The notes: generated by a model not told the origin, from the sequence alone. DNA of 5,839 bases from Odoribacteraceae bacterium (GCA_031279175.1 JAITJA010000073.1:1-5839), one strand, 5' to 3'. Shown: positions 1 through 5,839, counted from the first letter of the stretch. Program-made: numbers and translations.

Positions 1-440
1 ATTACAAGATTATCTCCTCGCTGGTCGAGGGACGTTATCCCAATTATAACTCGGTGATCCCGCGGGACCACCCGAGGAAGGTGATCGTGGAGAAGAAAGA
101 GCTGGCCAGCTCCTTGCGACGGGTGGCGGTGTTGGCCAACCAGACGAGCAATCTCGTGCGTTTCGACCTCTCGTCGGGCGTGCTGGAGGTCTCCGGGCAG
201 GATATTGATTATAGTACCTCCGGTAACGAGACGATCTCCTGCCAGTACGATGGCGACGCGCTGACCATCGGCTTCAAGTCCTCCTTCATGCTTGAATTCC
301 TGGGGAACATCTCCACGGATTACCTCGTGATGGAGCTTGCCGACCATACTCGCCCGGGCCTCTTCCTGCCCTTCGAGAGCGAGGAGAAAGACGAGGATCT
401 GTTGATGTTACTCATGCCGATGGTACTGTCGGCGGTATAA
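1..440 (+). CDS. dnaN: DNA polymerase III sliding clamp (beta subunit), C-terminal part
   Basis: This is the C-terminal part of the ring-shaped clamp that holds DNA polymerase III on DNA and serves as a docking platform for polymerases, mismatch repair and clamp-loader proteins. The frame is open from position 3 and ends at TAA 438-440, so 145 residues are visible of a protein usually about 370-375 long. The visible part covers the end of domain II and all of domain III. Diagnostic pieces are the domain-junction motif EGRYPNYNSVIP (encoded from about position 27), the QDIDYSTSGNE block, the IGFKSSFMLEFL segment, and the C-terminal LLMPMVL, which forms part of the hydrophobic pocket for clamp-binding peptides. 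No frameshift is seen. The GTG at 54 is an internal valine, not a start. A hairpin lies just downstream, so dnaN probably ends its own transcript. The sequence reads as a Bacteroidales-type clamp (family knowledge from memory). Confidence 0.96.
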   Translation, partial: YKIISSLVEGRYPNYNSVIPRDHPRKVIVEKKELASSLRRVAVLANQTSNLVRFDLSSGVLEVSGQDIDYSTSGNETISCQYDGDALTIGFKSSFMLEFLGNISTDYLVMELADHTRPGLFLPFESEEKDEDLLMLLMPMVLSAV

Positions 441-459
441 ATAATCGTGTTAAACCCTT

Positions 460-503
460 CCGGCCGCCGGGCGTTCGCGTCGATCGCCCGGCGCCGGTCT
501 TAA
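460..503 (+). terminator. GC-rich hairpin after dnaN, probable terminator
   Basis: The left arm 460-473 pairs with the right arm 485-497 through 13 base pairs with one bulged C (464). The inner nine pairs (465-473 with 485-493) are uninterrupted. The loop is about 11 bases and may close further through 475-477 with 481-483. The stem is followed by TCTTAAT, a weak T tract, so termination may be partial or Rho-assisted. It lies 20 bases after the dnaN stop and 16 bases before the next start. The pairing is seen directly; the role as terminator is inferred. Confidence 0.5.
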
Positions 504-512
504 TAGCAAAGA

Positions 513-1289
513 GTGGAATTACAATTGACCGTGCCAATCGTCTTCTTTGACCTGGAGACGACGGGCATAAATATCTCGAGAGACAGGATCGTGGAGATCT
601 CGCTGCTGAAGATCTCCCCCGGCGGTAAGATCGAACAACGCACCACGCGGGTAAACCCGGGGATGCCGATCCCCCCGAGGGCGTCGGCCATACACGGGAT
701 CAAGGACGAGGACGTGCAGGCGTGCCCGTCGTTCAAGGAAATCGCGCGGGAGCTGGTGCGTTTCATCGAGGGGTGCGACCTGGGAGGGTACAACTCGAAT
801 CGCTTCGATATCCCGCTGCTGGTGGAGGAGTTCCTGCGCGCGGACGTGGAGTTTAACGCGCGCGGTCGCCGGTTCGTGGACGTTCAGACGATCTTCCACA
901 AGATGGAACAGCGCACGCTCTCCGCCGCGTACCGCTTCTACTGCGGTAAAGAGCTGGAGAATGCCCACTCGGCCTCGGCCGACACGCTGGCAACGTACGA
1001 GGTGCTGAAGGCGCAACTGGACAGGTACGATAACCTCGAGAACGACATGACATTCCTCTGCAACTTCTCGATGCAGGGCGAGAATGTCGACCTCGCCGGA
1101 TTGATCGTCTATAACGAGAAAAGGGAAGAGGTCTTCAATTTCGGCAAGTACAAGGAGCTGCCCGTCGAGCGCGTCTTCAAGGACGACCCCGGCTACTTCT
1201 CGTGGATATTGAACGGCGAGTTCCCGCTATACACGAAGAAAATAGTGACGGAGATCAAACTCCGGTCGACAGGACTTTTAAAACAATGA
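513..1289 (+). CDS. DnaQ-like DEDDh 3'-5' exonuclease with ExoX-like C-terminal domain
   Basis: A predicted metal-dependent 3'-5' exonuclease of 258 residues, from the superfamily of the Pol III epsilon proofreading subunit, ExoX and RNase T. The catalytic residues are all visible: D13 and E15 in FFDLETTG (motif I), D99 in NSNRFDIPLL (motif II), and H152 with D157 in HSASAD (motif III), giving the DEDDh type. The RNase T-like fold covers about residues 8-170. A C-terminal module with FGKYKELPVERV and DPGYFSWIL (about 209-245) resembles the small domain found at the end of ExoX-like proteins. GTG 513 is the best start: stops TAA and TAG at 501-506 block any upstream start, and the N-terminus MELQLTVP aligns with recalled Bacteroides homologues; TTG 525 and GTG 531 are alternatives. 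The stop overlaps the argS start. The exact substrate (proofreading, repair, or processing of single-stranded ends) cannot be read from the sequence; it is often annotated simply as 3'-5' exonuclease. Confidence 0.93.
   Translation: MELQLTVPIVFFDLETTGINISRDRIVEISLLKISPGGKIEQRTTRVNPGMPIPPRASAIHGIKDEDVQACPSFKEIARELVRFIEGCDLGGYNSNRFDIPLLVEEFLRADVEFNARGRRFVDVQTIFHKMEQRTLSAAYRFYCGKELENAHSASADTLATYEVLKAQLDRYDNLENDMTFLCNFSMQGENVDLAGLIVYNEKREEVFNFGKYKELPVERVFKDDPGYFSWILNGEFPLYTKKIVTEIKLRSTGLLKQ
1286..1289 (+). other. ATGA stop-start overlap between the exonuclease gene and argS
   Basis: The TGA stop of the exonuclease (1287-1289) overlaps the first argS ATG (1286-1288). A second in-frame ATG follows at 1292. 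Such overlaps usually mean that ribosomes ending one gene reinitiate at the next, which would tie argS translation to the upstream gene. The bases before it are A/T-rich (TTTTAAAACA) with no clear Shine-Dalgarno motif, as is common in Bacteroidota. The overlap is seen; the coupling is inferred. Confidence 0.75.
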
Positions 1290-3109
1290 CCATGACTATT
1301 GAAAAGATGCTCGCCACGCGGGTGGTGACGGCAGTAAAGGAGTGTTACGGGGTAGAGATGAACGAAAAGGAGGTGCAATTGCAAGAAACGCGCAAGGAGT
1401 TCGCGGGAGACTGGACGGTGGTCGTCTTCCCCTTCACCCGCTACTCGCGAAAGTCGCCCGAGGCAACCGCCGCGGAGCTGGGCGATTACTTGCAACGGCA
1501 TATCGTCGAGATCAAGGAGTATAACGTGATCAAGGGTTTCCTGAACCTGACGATCGCACCGGCATACTGGATCGGGGTGCTGAACGAGGTGGCCGGAGAG
1601 GAACGGTACGGGTACGCCGGGAGAGGGGAACGGCAAGGGGAACGGCAAGGGGAACGGGAGAGGAAACGCTACATGATCGAGTATTCCTCGCCCAACACGA
1701 ACAAGCCGCTGCATCTCGGCCATATCCGGAACAATTTCCTGGGCTGGTCCGTCTCCGAGATCCTGCGCGCCAACGGTCACGAGGTGATCATGGTAAACCT
1801 CGTGAACGATCGCGGGATTCATATCTGCAAGAGCATGATCGCCTGGAAAAAGTTCTCCGGCGGCGCTACCCCAGAGAGCGCGGGGAAGAAGGGCGACCAC
1901 TTCGTCGGCGATTACTACGTGCGCTTCGACCGGGAGTACAAGGCGCAGGTAGAGGAGCTGGTGAAGAGCGGCCTACCGGAAGAGGAGGCAAAGGAGAACG
2001 CCCCGGTACTGCTGGAAGCGCGGGAGATGCTGCGCCTGTGGGAGGCGGGAGACCCGGCGACGATCGCCCTCTGGCGACAGATGAATGACTGGGTGCTACA
2101 AGGCTTCGAGGAGACCTACCGGTTGATGGGCGTTTCCTTCGACAAAATCTACTTCGAGTCGGAGACCTACAAGAAAGGACGCGAGCTTGTCCTCAAGGGG
2201 CTGGCCGACGGGGTGCTCTACCGGAAAGAAAACGGCAGCGTGTGGGCCGACCTGACGGGCGACGGGCTGGATCACAAGTTACTGTTGCGGGACGACGGCA
2301 CCTCGGTCTACATGACGCAAGACATCGGCACGGCGCACGACCGCTTTAACGAGTTCGACGTCGACGAGGAGATCTACGTGGTGGGTAACGAGCAAAACTA
2401 CCATTTCCAGGTGCTCTCGTTGATATGCGAAAAGCTCGGGTTCGAGTGGGCGCGGAAGATCAAGCACCTCTCCTACGGGATGGTCGAGCTGCCCGAGGGA
2501 AGAATGAAGTCGCGCGAGGGCACTGTCGTGGATGCCGACGACCTGATTGCCGAGATGATCGAGACGGCCCGCGCCACCTCGCGCGAGCTGGGAAAGTTGG
2601 ACGGATACTCCGAGGAAGAGGCCGGGGAAGTCTACCGGAAGGTGGCGCTGGGTGCTCTAAAATACTTTATATTGAAGGTAGACCCGAAGAAGACCATGAT
2701 GTTTAATCCCCGGGAATCCATCGACTTCAACGGGAACACGGGGCCGTTCATACAATACACCTACGCGCGCGTACGGTCGCTCGAGCGCAAGGCAAGAGAG
2801 GCGGGGATCACGCCCCGGCCGGCAGACCTGCTGTCGCCGCTGACGGGCAAGGAGCAGGATCTCGTGAAGCTCATCGCCCGTCTCCCGGCAGTAGTCGCCG
2901 AGGCGGGGGCGAACTACAGTCCCGCCCTCCTGGCAAATTACGCCTACGACCTGGCAAAGGAATTTAACCAGTTCTACCACGATTACCCCATCCTGAAAGA
3001 GGAAAACGAAACGGCGCGGAACACGCGTCTACTGCTCGCCATCCAGTGCGGCAAGGCCATCCGGAACGCCGCCGGGATGCTGGGGATAGAGATGCCGGAA
3101 AGAATGTAA
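1286..3109 (+). CDS. argS: Arginyl-tRNA synthetase
   Basis: A class Ia cytoplasmic enzyme that charges tRNA-Arg with arginine using ATP, and needs bound tRNA for amino acid activation. With ATG 1286 it has 607 residues (605 from ATG 1292), close to the roughly 600 usual in Bacteroidales. Domains in order: N-terminal tRNA-binding domain (about 1-105), Rossmann catalytic domain from about 130 with SSPNTNKPLHLGHIRNN (HIGH motif at 143-146), the NDRGIHICKSM block, the YMTQDIGTAHDRF block, the degenerate KMSK-type loop RMKSREG (406-412), and the DALR-type helical anticodon-binding domain from about GPFIQYTYAR (486-495) to the end, MPERM. An open frame extends upstream to GTG 1202, but that stretch overlaps the exonuclease and has no family resemblance, so it is excluded. 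The oddity is a GERQ tandem repeat at residues 114-125, between the N-terminal and catalytic domains. The downstream gene begins 3 bases after the stop. Confidence 0.98.
   Translation: MTMTIEKMLATRVVTAVKECYGVEMNEKEVQLQETRKEFAGDWTVVVFPFTRYSRKSPEATAAELGDYLQRHIVEIKEYNVIKGFLNLTIAPAYWIGVLNEVAGEERYGYAGRGERQGERQGERERKRYMIEYSSPNTNKPLHLGHIRNNFLGWSVSEILRANGHEVIMVNLVNDRGIHICKSMIAWKKFSGGATPESAGKKGDHFVGDYYVRFDREYKAQVEELVKSGLPEEEAKENAPVLLEAREMLRLWEAGDPATIALWRQMNDWVLQGFEETYRLMGVSFDKIYFESETYKKGRELVLKGLADGVLYRKENGSVWADLTGDGLDHKLLLRDDGTSVYMTQDIGTAHDRFNEFDVDEEIYVVGNEQNYHFQVLSLICEKLGFEWARKIKHLSYGMVELPEGRMKSREGTVVDADDLIAEMIETARATSRELGKLDGYSEEEAGEVYRKVALGALKYFILKVDPKKTMMFNPRESIDFNGNTGPFIQYTYARVRSLERKAREAGITPRPADLLSPLTGKEQDLVKLIARLPAVVAEAGANYSPALLANYAYDLAKEFNQFYHDYPILKEENETARNTRLLLAIQCGKAIRNAAGMLGIEMPERM
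1625..1657 (+). repeat. 12-base tandem repeat inside argS (GERQ repeat)
   Basis: The unit GGGGAACGGCAA occurs at 1625-1636 and 1637-1648 without change, and its first nine bases recur at 1649-1657. It is in frame and encodes GERQ, GERQ, then GERE (residues 114-125), followed by the basic RKRY. The site falls in the loop just before MIEYSSPNTNKP of the catalytic domain, where the recalled Bacteroides enzyme has a shorter, unrelated loop. Because the unit is a multiple of three, copy-number change by slippage would keep the frame. Confidence 0.93.
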
Positions 3110-3112
3110 GCG

Positions 3113-3955
3113 ATGTACCTGTCGAATTACCATAGCCATTGTGATTTCTGTGACGGGCGAGCGCCGATGGAAGCCTTCGTGCAGGCAGCCGTTGACGCGG
3201 GCTTCCGGGGATACGGGATCTCCTCCCACTCCCCGCTGCCCTTCGACGCCCCTTGTGCCATGAGCGCCGGGAGGGTGGGGGAGTACCTCGCCGGTATCGA
3301 GCGCCTGAAACGGGAGTACGCCGGCCGGATCGAACTCTACGCGGGGATGGAAATCGACTACATCAACGAGGAACACGGTCCCTCGACAACCTACTTCCAG
3401 GAGTTGCCACTCGACTACCGGATCGGGGCCGTGCATTACGTGACCCACCCGTCGAGCGGGCGGCTCATGGACATCGACGGCAAGGAAGAGCGCTTCAGGA
3501 GTGCCCTCGCGGAGATCTTCGACGGCGATCTCGAGGGCCTCGTCGACGCCTACTACGACGCTTCCGAACGGATGATCGCGCGCGGGGGCTTCGACTTCAT
3601 CGCCCACCTGGACAAGGTCGCGATGAATGCCGAACGCGTCAACCCCTCGATCACGGGTACGCGCCACTATCGCGATCGCCTGATGGCCTACCTCGAGGAA
3701 ATCGCGGCGCGCGGCCTCATGATCGAGATCAATACCAAGGCCTACCCCGCGCTGGGGATTCTCTTCCCGCGACAGGAGTACCTGAAACGAGTACTGGAGT
3801 TGCAAATCCCCGTCATCGTTAACTCCGACGCCCACTTCCCGCTGGCCATTAACGAGGGACGACGCGAGGCCCTCGAGATTCTGCGGGCAACCGGCTTCCG
3901 TCACGTGACCTGCCTCGAGGCGGGAGCGTGGACAAGAATATACCTGGATAACTAA
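3113..3955 (+). CDS. PHP-family phosphatase, histidinol-phosphatase (HisK/HisJ-like)
   Basis: A 280-residue metal-dependent phosphoesterase of the PHP (polymerase and histidinol phosphatase) family, spanning its full usual length. The metal-site residues appear in family order: H7 and H9 (NYHSHCDFCDG), H39 (ISSHSPLPF), E80 (GMEIDY), H108 (GAVHYV), H165 (IAHLDKV), and D239 with H241 (NSDAH); EINTKAY (205-211) is a further conserved block. The closest match I recall is the histidinol-phosphatase group, which removes phosphate from L-histidinol phosphate late in histidine synthesis (EC 3.1.3.15). No other his gene is in the window, and many Bacteroidota carry a bifunctional HisB phosphatase, so the true substrate may be another small phosphate ester. 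ATG 3113 lies 3 bases after argS, which implies co-transcription. The PHP fold and metal site are near certain; the substrate is moderately supported. Confidence 0.87.
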   Translation: MYLSNYHSHCDFCDGRAPMEAFVQAAVDAGFRGYGISSHSPLPFDAPCAMSAGRVGEYLAGIERLKREYAGRIELYAGMEIDYINEEHGPSTTYFQELPLDYRIGAVHYVTHPSSGRLMDIDGKEERFRSALAEIFDGDLEGLVDAYYDASERMIARGGFDFIAHLDKVAMNAERVNPSITGTRHYRDRLMAYLEEIAARGLMIEINTKAYPALGILFPRQEYLKRVLELQIPVIVNSDAHFPLAINEGRREALEILRATGFRHVTCLEAGAWTRIYLDN

Positions 3956-3967
3956 CAAGACAAGAAG

Positions 3968-4942
3968 ATGAACAAAATGATCACGATCCTTATCCTCGCC
4001 TGCGCGGTAGGACTACTCGCCGCCTGCTCCGGGGAAGAACGCGAACCAACGCTCCTCGACGTCATCGCGCGGGAAAAAGCGGAGATACGCGACTTCCTGG
4101 CCGGGCAAGGCAATATCACCGTCACCCCGATCGTCTACCTGAGCAAGAAAGGACAGGTGATCGATACCACCTATCTCTTCAATCACGCGCCCGCGCCCGC
4201 GTCCCCTGCTCCCGGCGACTTCGTGTTGTACGACTACTCCTTGCGCCGCCTTGACGGGCACTACATCGAGTCCACCGACCACTCTATCACCGTCGATACT
4301 TTCCGCTACGTCGTCCGCGGGCCACTCTATCACCGGGTAGACACCTCCAAGCATTACGATTACGTCGGTAACGCCCTCGAACGTATCGCCGAGGGAACAA
4401 CCGGCGAGTTGCTCGTCCCCTCCATACTCCTTGACAAGAGCGGGATGACCAGGCATTATACCCTCGCCGTCCACCGCGTGATCCGCGACCTCTTCGCCCA
4501 CGAGAAAGCCCTCGTCCAGGACTATATCAACACCACCGGCGCGACAACTACTTACCAGGACGGTAACGGCGATACCCTCGTGCACACGATCATCCGCGTT
4601 GACGGTACCGGTGATCGTCTCGTGCAACCCGGCGACTCGCTGACGATCTACCGTACCTGCTTCGTCCTGCGGGAGAATACCCCGCTCCACGAGGCCTTCC
4701 CCCTGGATACCCTCGTCATGACCTCCTATAGCCCGACTTCCCTCGAGCTTCCCGCCTGCGGGCCGGCACTCGCTCGTCTCCGGGAGGGCGACGAGGCGGA
4801 AATAATAATCCCTTATCTCCTGGCGTTTAATAACAATCCCGGCTATCACCCCGCCGACACGAAGAAGGTCCTCCCCTGGATACCACCCTACTCGACACTG
4901 GTCTACGCGGTGAAAGTGGCCAGGGTACGCGAGAAAATATAA
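3968..4942 (+). CDS. Lipoprotein with two FKBP-like domains (paralogue A)
   Basis: A predicted envelope lipoprotein of 324 residues. The signal peptide (1-19) has a hydrophobic core and the lipobox LAAC, with C20 as the lipidated residue; SGEERE follows and is acidic. The mature protein has two similar units. Unit 1 starts with a helix (TLLDVIAREKAEIRDFLA, 28-45), then an FKBP-like region at about 83-172 (GDFVLYDYSLRRLDG, GPLYHRVD, LERIAEGTTGELLVPS). Unit 2 starts with HEKALVQDYI (178-187) and continues at about 221-320 (PGDSLTIYRT, ALARLREGDEAEIIIPY, IPPYSTLVYAVKVAR), the last part matching the usual FKBP ending. The FKBP tryptophan of the GW motif and the FDSS-type motif are not evident, so prolyl-isomerase activity is doubtful. 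A Pro/Ala linker lies at 74-82. C231 and C264 in unit 2 could form a disulfide. ATG 3968 is 12 bases after the phosphatase gene; M4 (3977) is an alternative start. It resembles Bacteroidota lipoproteins of the DUF4827/FKBP-like kind. The function is unknown. Confidence 0.82.
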   Translation: MNKMITILILACAVGLLAACSGEEREPTLLDVIAREKAEIRDFLAGQGNITVTPIVYLSKKGQVIDTTYLFNHAPAPASPAPGDFVLYDYSLRRLDGHYIESTDHSITVDTFRYVVRGPLYHRVDTSKHYDYVGNALERIAEGTTGELLVPSILLDKSGMTRHYTLAVHRVIRDLFAHEKALVQDYINTTGATTTYQDGNGDTLVHTIIRVDGTGDRLVQPGDSLTIYRTCFVLRENTPLHEAFPLDTLVMTSYSPTSLELPACGPALARLREGDEAEIIIPYLLAFNNNPGYHPADTKKVLPWIPPYSTLVYAVKVARVREKI

Positions 4943-4961
4943 CCAAGTAAAGAGTAATAAC

Positions 4962-5839
4962 ATGAAAAAAAATAACCCGCGGACGAGCATCGTGCATCTC
5001 CTTCTCCTCTCTCTCCTCGCCGCCTGCTCCAGTGGCGACGAAATCCCTACCCGCGACGAGATCCTGGCAATAGAGAAGCAACGGATACACCTCTTCCTCG
5101 CCGGGAAAACCTACTCTTCTTTCCCGCACGAGGGCACGGATATTTATGGCAATCCTTTCCGCGACACGATCCGCGTGCTGAATAACGACGCGACCGGTAC
5201 TCGTCCCGCCGACAAGCAGTTTGTTCTCGTGGATTACGACGAGATGGCGCTCAACGGTAACTACATCGCCTCCACCGATCCCGCCCGTTTCATCGGGGAG
5301 GATATTGCCGCGCCCTACACCCTCGGTGGACCGCTCTATTTCCCGGTAGACTTGCCGGCGGACGCGTTTCCTGACCCGCTCTCGAGGGCGCTCGCGGAGA
5401 TGAGCGAGGGGACTACCGGCGAGATGCTTCTCTCGTCTCTCCTGGCGGCCCGCGCCCCGGGTAACTATTTCTACGCGCGCTTCAAGATATGGCGCGTCAT
5501 CCCCGACATTCTCGAGTACGAGAAGCAGCTCGTCCGCTCTTACGTGGATGATCTCGAGGTGAATCAAAACGTCGCCCCCGGGGATATTATCGAGGAAAAG
5601 AGCGCCGTGGGCGACTCGCTCCTGCGCGTCATCATCTTTCATTGCAAGACCGCGACGGGGGATTCCATCGCCGCCTTTTCCAGCGCGAAGATCAAGCAAG
5701 TATTATACCTGCTCAACGAGCCGGATCTCGTCTCACCTCCCGGTTTCCTGACGCGAAAAGTACACGAGGTTACAGACGATATCTCCTCCACCGCCTTCCC
5801 CGCTCTCTTCCGCGAGGGGATACATCGCCTGCGCGAGGG
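4962..5839 (+). CDS. Lipoprotein with FKBP-like domains (paralogue B), cut at right edge
   Basis: The open frame runs from ATG 4962 to the window edge, 292 codons with no stop, so the 3' end is missing. The signal peptide MKKNNPRTSIVHLLLLSLLAAC ends in lipobox LAAC with C22 lipidated, followed by SSGDE. It follows the plan of its upstream neighbour: a helix TRDEILAIEKQRIHLFLAG (30-48), an FKBP-like unit at about 84-180 (FVLVDYDEMALNGNYIASTD, GGPLYFPVD, MSEGTTGEMLLSSLL, then YARFKIWRVI), and a second unit opening with YEKQLVRSYVDD (186-197) with a later FPALFREGIHRLRE (279-292). That last piece lines up with ALARLREGDEAE of paralogue A, so perhaps 50-60 residues lie beyond the edge. Unit 2 has otherwise drifted, and its GDSLLRVIIFHCKT (217-230) replaces GDSLTIYRTCFVL. 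The gap to the upstream gene is 19 A-rich bases. The function is unknown; an envelope location is inferred from the lipobox. Confidence 0.83.
   Translation, partial: MKKNNPRTSIVHLLLLSLLAACSSGDEIPTRDEILAIEKQRIHLFLAGKTYSSFPHEGTDIYGNPFRDTIRVLNNDATGTRPADKQFVLVDYDEMALNGNYIASTDPARFIGEDIAAPYTLGGPLYFPVDLPADAFPDPLSRALAEMSEGTTGEMLLSSLLAARAPGNYFYARFKIWRVIPDILEYEKQLVRSYVDDLEVNQNVAPGDIIEEKSAVGDSLLRVIIFHCKTATGDSIAAFSSAKIKQVLYLLNEPDLVSPPGFLTRKVHEVTDDISSTAFPALFREGIHRLRE

Noticed and set aside
441..512. Promoter for the operon in the dnaN-exonuclease gap
   Set aside because: I looked for the Bacteroidota -7 TAnnTTTG and -33 TTTG elements and found no convincing pair; the gap is mostly taken by the hairpin.
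1202..1285. GTG start at 1202 giving argS a 28-residue N-terminal extension
   Set aside because: The extension overlaps the conserved C-terminal module of the exonuclease by over 80 bases, and recalled ArgRS homologues begin at the position of the ATG at 1286 or 1292.
1193..1900. Minus-strand frame with a PLPFPLPFPLPFP repeat
   Set aside because: The repeat is only the reverse reading of the GERQ tandem repeat in argS, and the frame lies wholly opposite well-conserved argS and exonuclease coding sequence.
3253..3822. A 189-codon plus-strand frame inside the phosphatase gene
   Set aside because: It is an alternative frame very rich in arginine, typical of out-of-frame reading of GC-rich DNA, with no motifs.
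3029..3958. A 309-codon open frame on the minus strand opposite the PHP phosphatase
   Set aside because: It mirrors a gene with full catalytic motifs on the plus strand. High GC content and the codon bias of the real gene remove stops on the opposite strand, and its translation resembles no family I know.
4013..4990. A 325-codon minus-strand frame opposite lipoprotein A, and a 290-codon one at 4827-5699 opposite lipoprotein B
   Set aside because: The plus-strand genes have lipoboxes, paired paralogy and close operon spacing. The minus-strand frames overlap each other, lack recognisable motifs and look like shadows of biased codon use.
1..5839. CRISPR array, transposon ends, tRNA or rRNA genes, defence or phage genes
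   Set aside because: No spaced direct repeats, terminal inverted repeats, cloverleaf sequences or mobile-element protein motifs were seen; coding sequence covers almost the entire window.

Overview
This window is a compact, all-plus-strand stretch of chromosome, most likely from a high-GC member of the Bacteroidales (Bacteroidota). The phylum call rests on recalled family resemblance: the sliding clamp, the DnaQ-like exonuclease, the arginyl-tRNA synthetase and the PHP phosphatase all read like Bacteroidales versions (clamp ending in LLMPM, exonuclease opening IVFFDLETTG, ArgRS motif MKSREG). A-rich leaders without strong Shine-Dalgarno sequences and short lipoprotein signal peptides fit the same group. 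Three sampled 60-base lines gave about 60-63% GC, higher than typical Bacteroides. The genus cannot be named from this window.

Layout: positions 1-440 hold the 3' part of dnaN, open at the left edge. A 72-base gap follows, with a strong GC-rich hairpin (460-497) that probably ends the dnaN transcript. From 513 to the right edge there are five genes packed like one operon: a DEDDh 3'-5' exonuclease with an ExoX-like C-terminal domain (513-1289), argS (1286-3109, overlapping the exonuclease by ATGA), a PHP-family histidinol-phosphatase-like enzyme (3113-3955, 3-base gap), and two related lipoproteins (3968-4942 and 4962 to beyond 5839, gaps of 12 and 19 bases). No intergenic stretch exceeds 300 bases. 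I see no tRNA, rRNA, CRISPR array, insertion sequence or phage gene.

The first four genes are housekeeping functions: replication clamp, DNA proofreading or repair, tRNA charging, and a metal-dependent phosphatase. Their co-transcription looks like convenience, not a pathway. The least described part is the lipoprotein pair. Both proteins have a signal peptide ending in LAAC, an acidic stretch after the lipidated cysteine, and a repeated unit (short helix, then an FKBP-like beta domain) that occurs twice per protein. The second gene is cut by the window edge, has no stop codon here, and seems to have a more divergent second domain. The pair looks like a cell-envelope FKBP-fold family that has duplicated both within and between genes. 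Its function is unknown, and the canonical prolyl-isomerase signatures are weak or missing. I found no clear evidence of a new multi-gene system.
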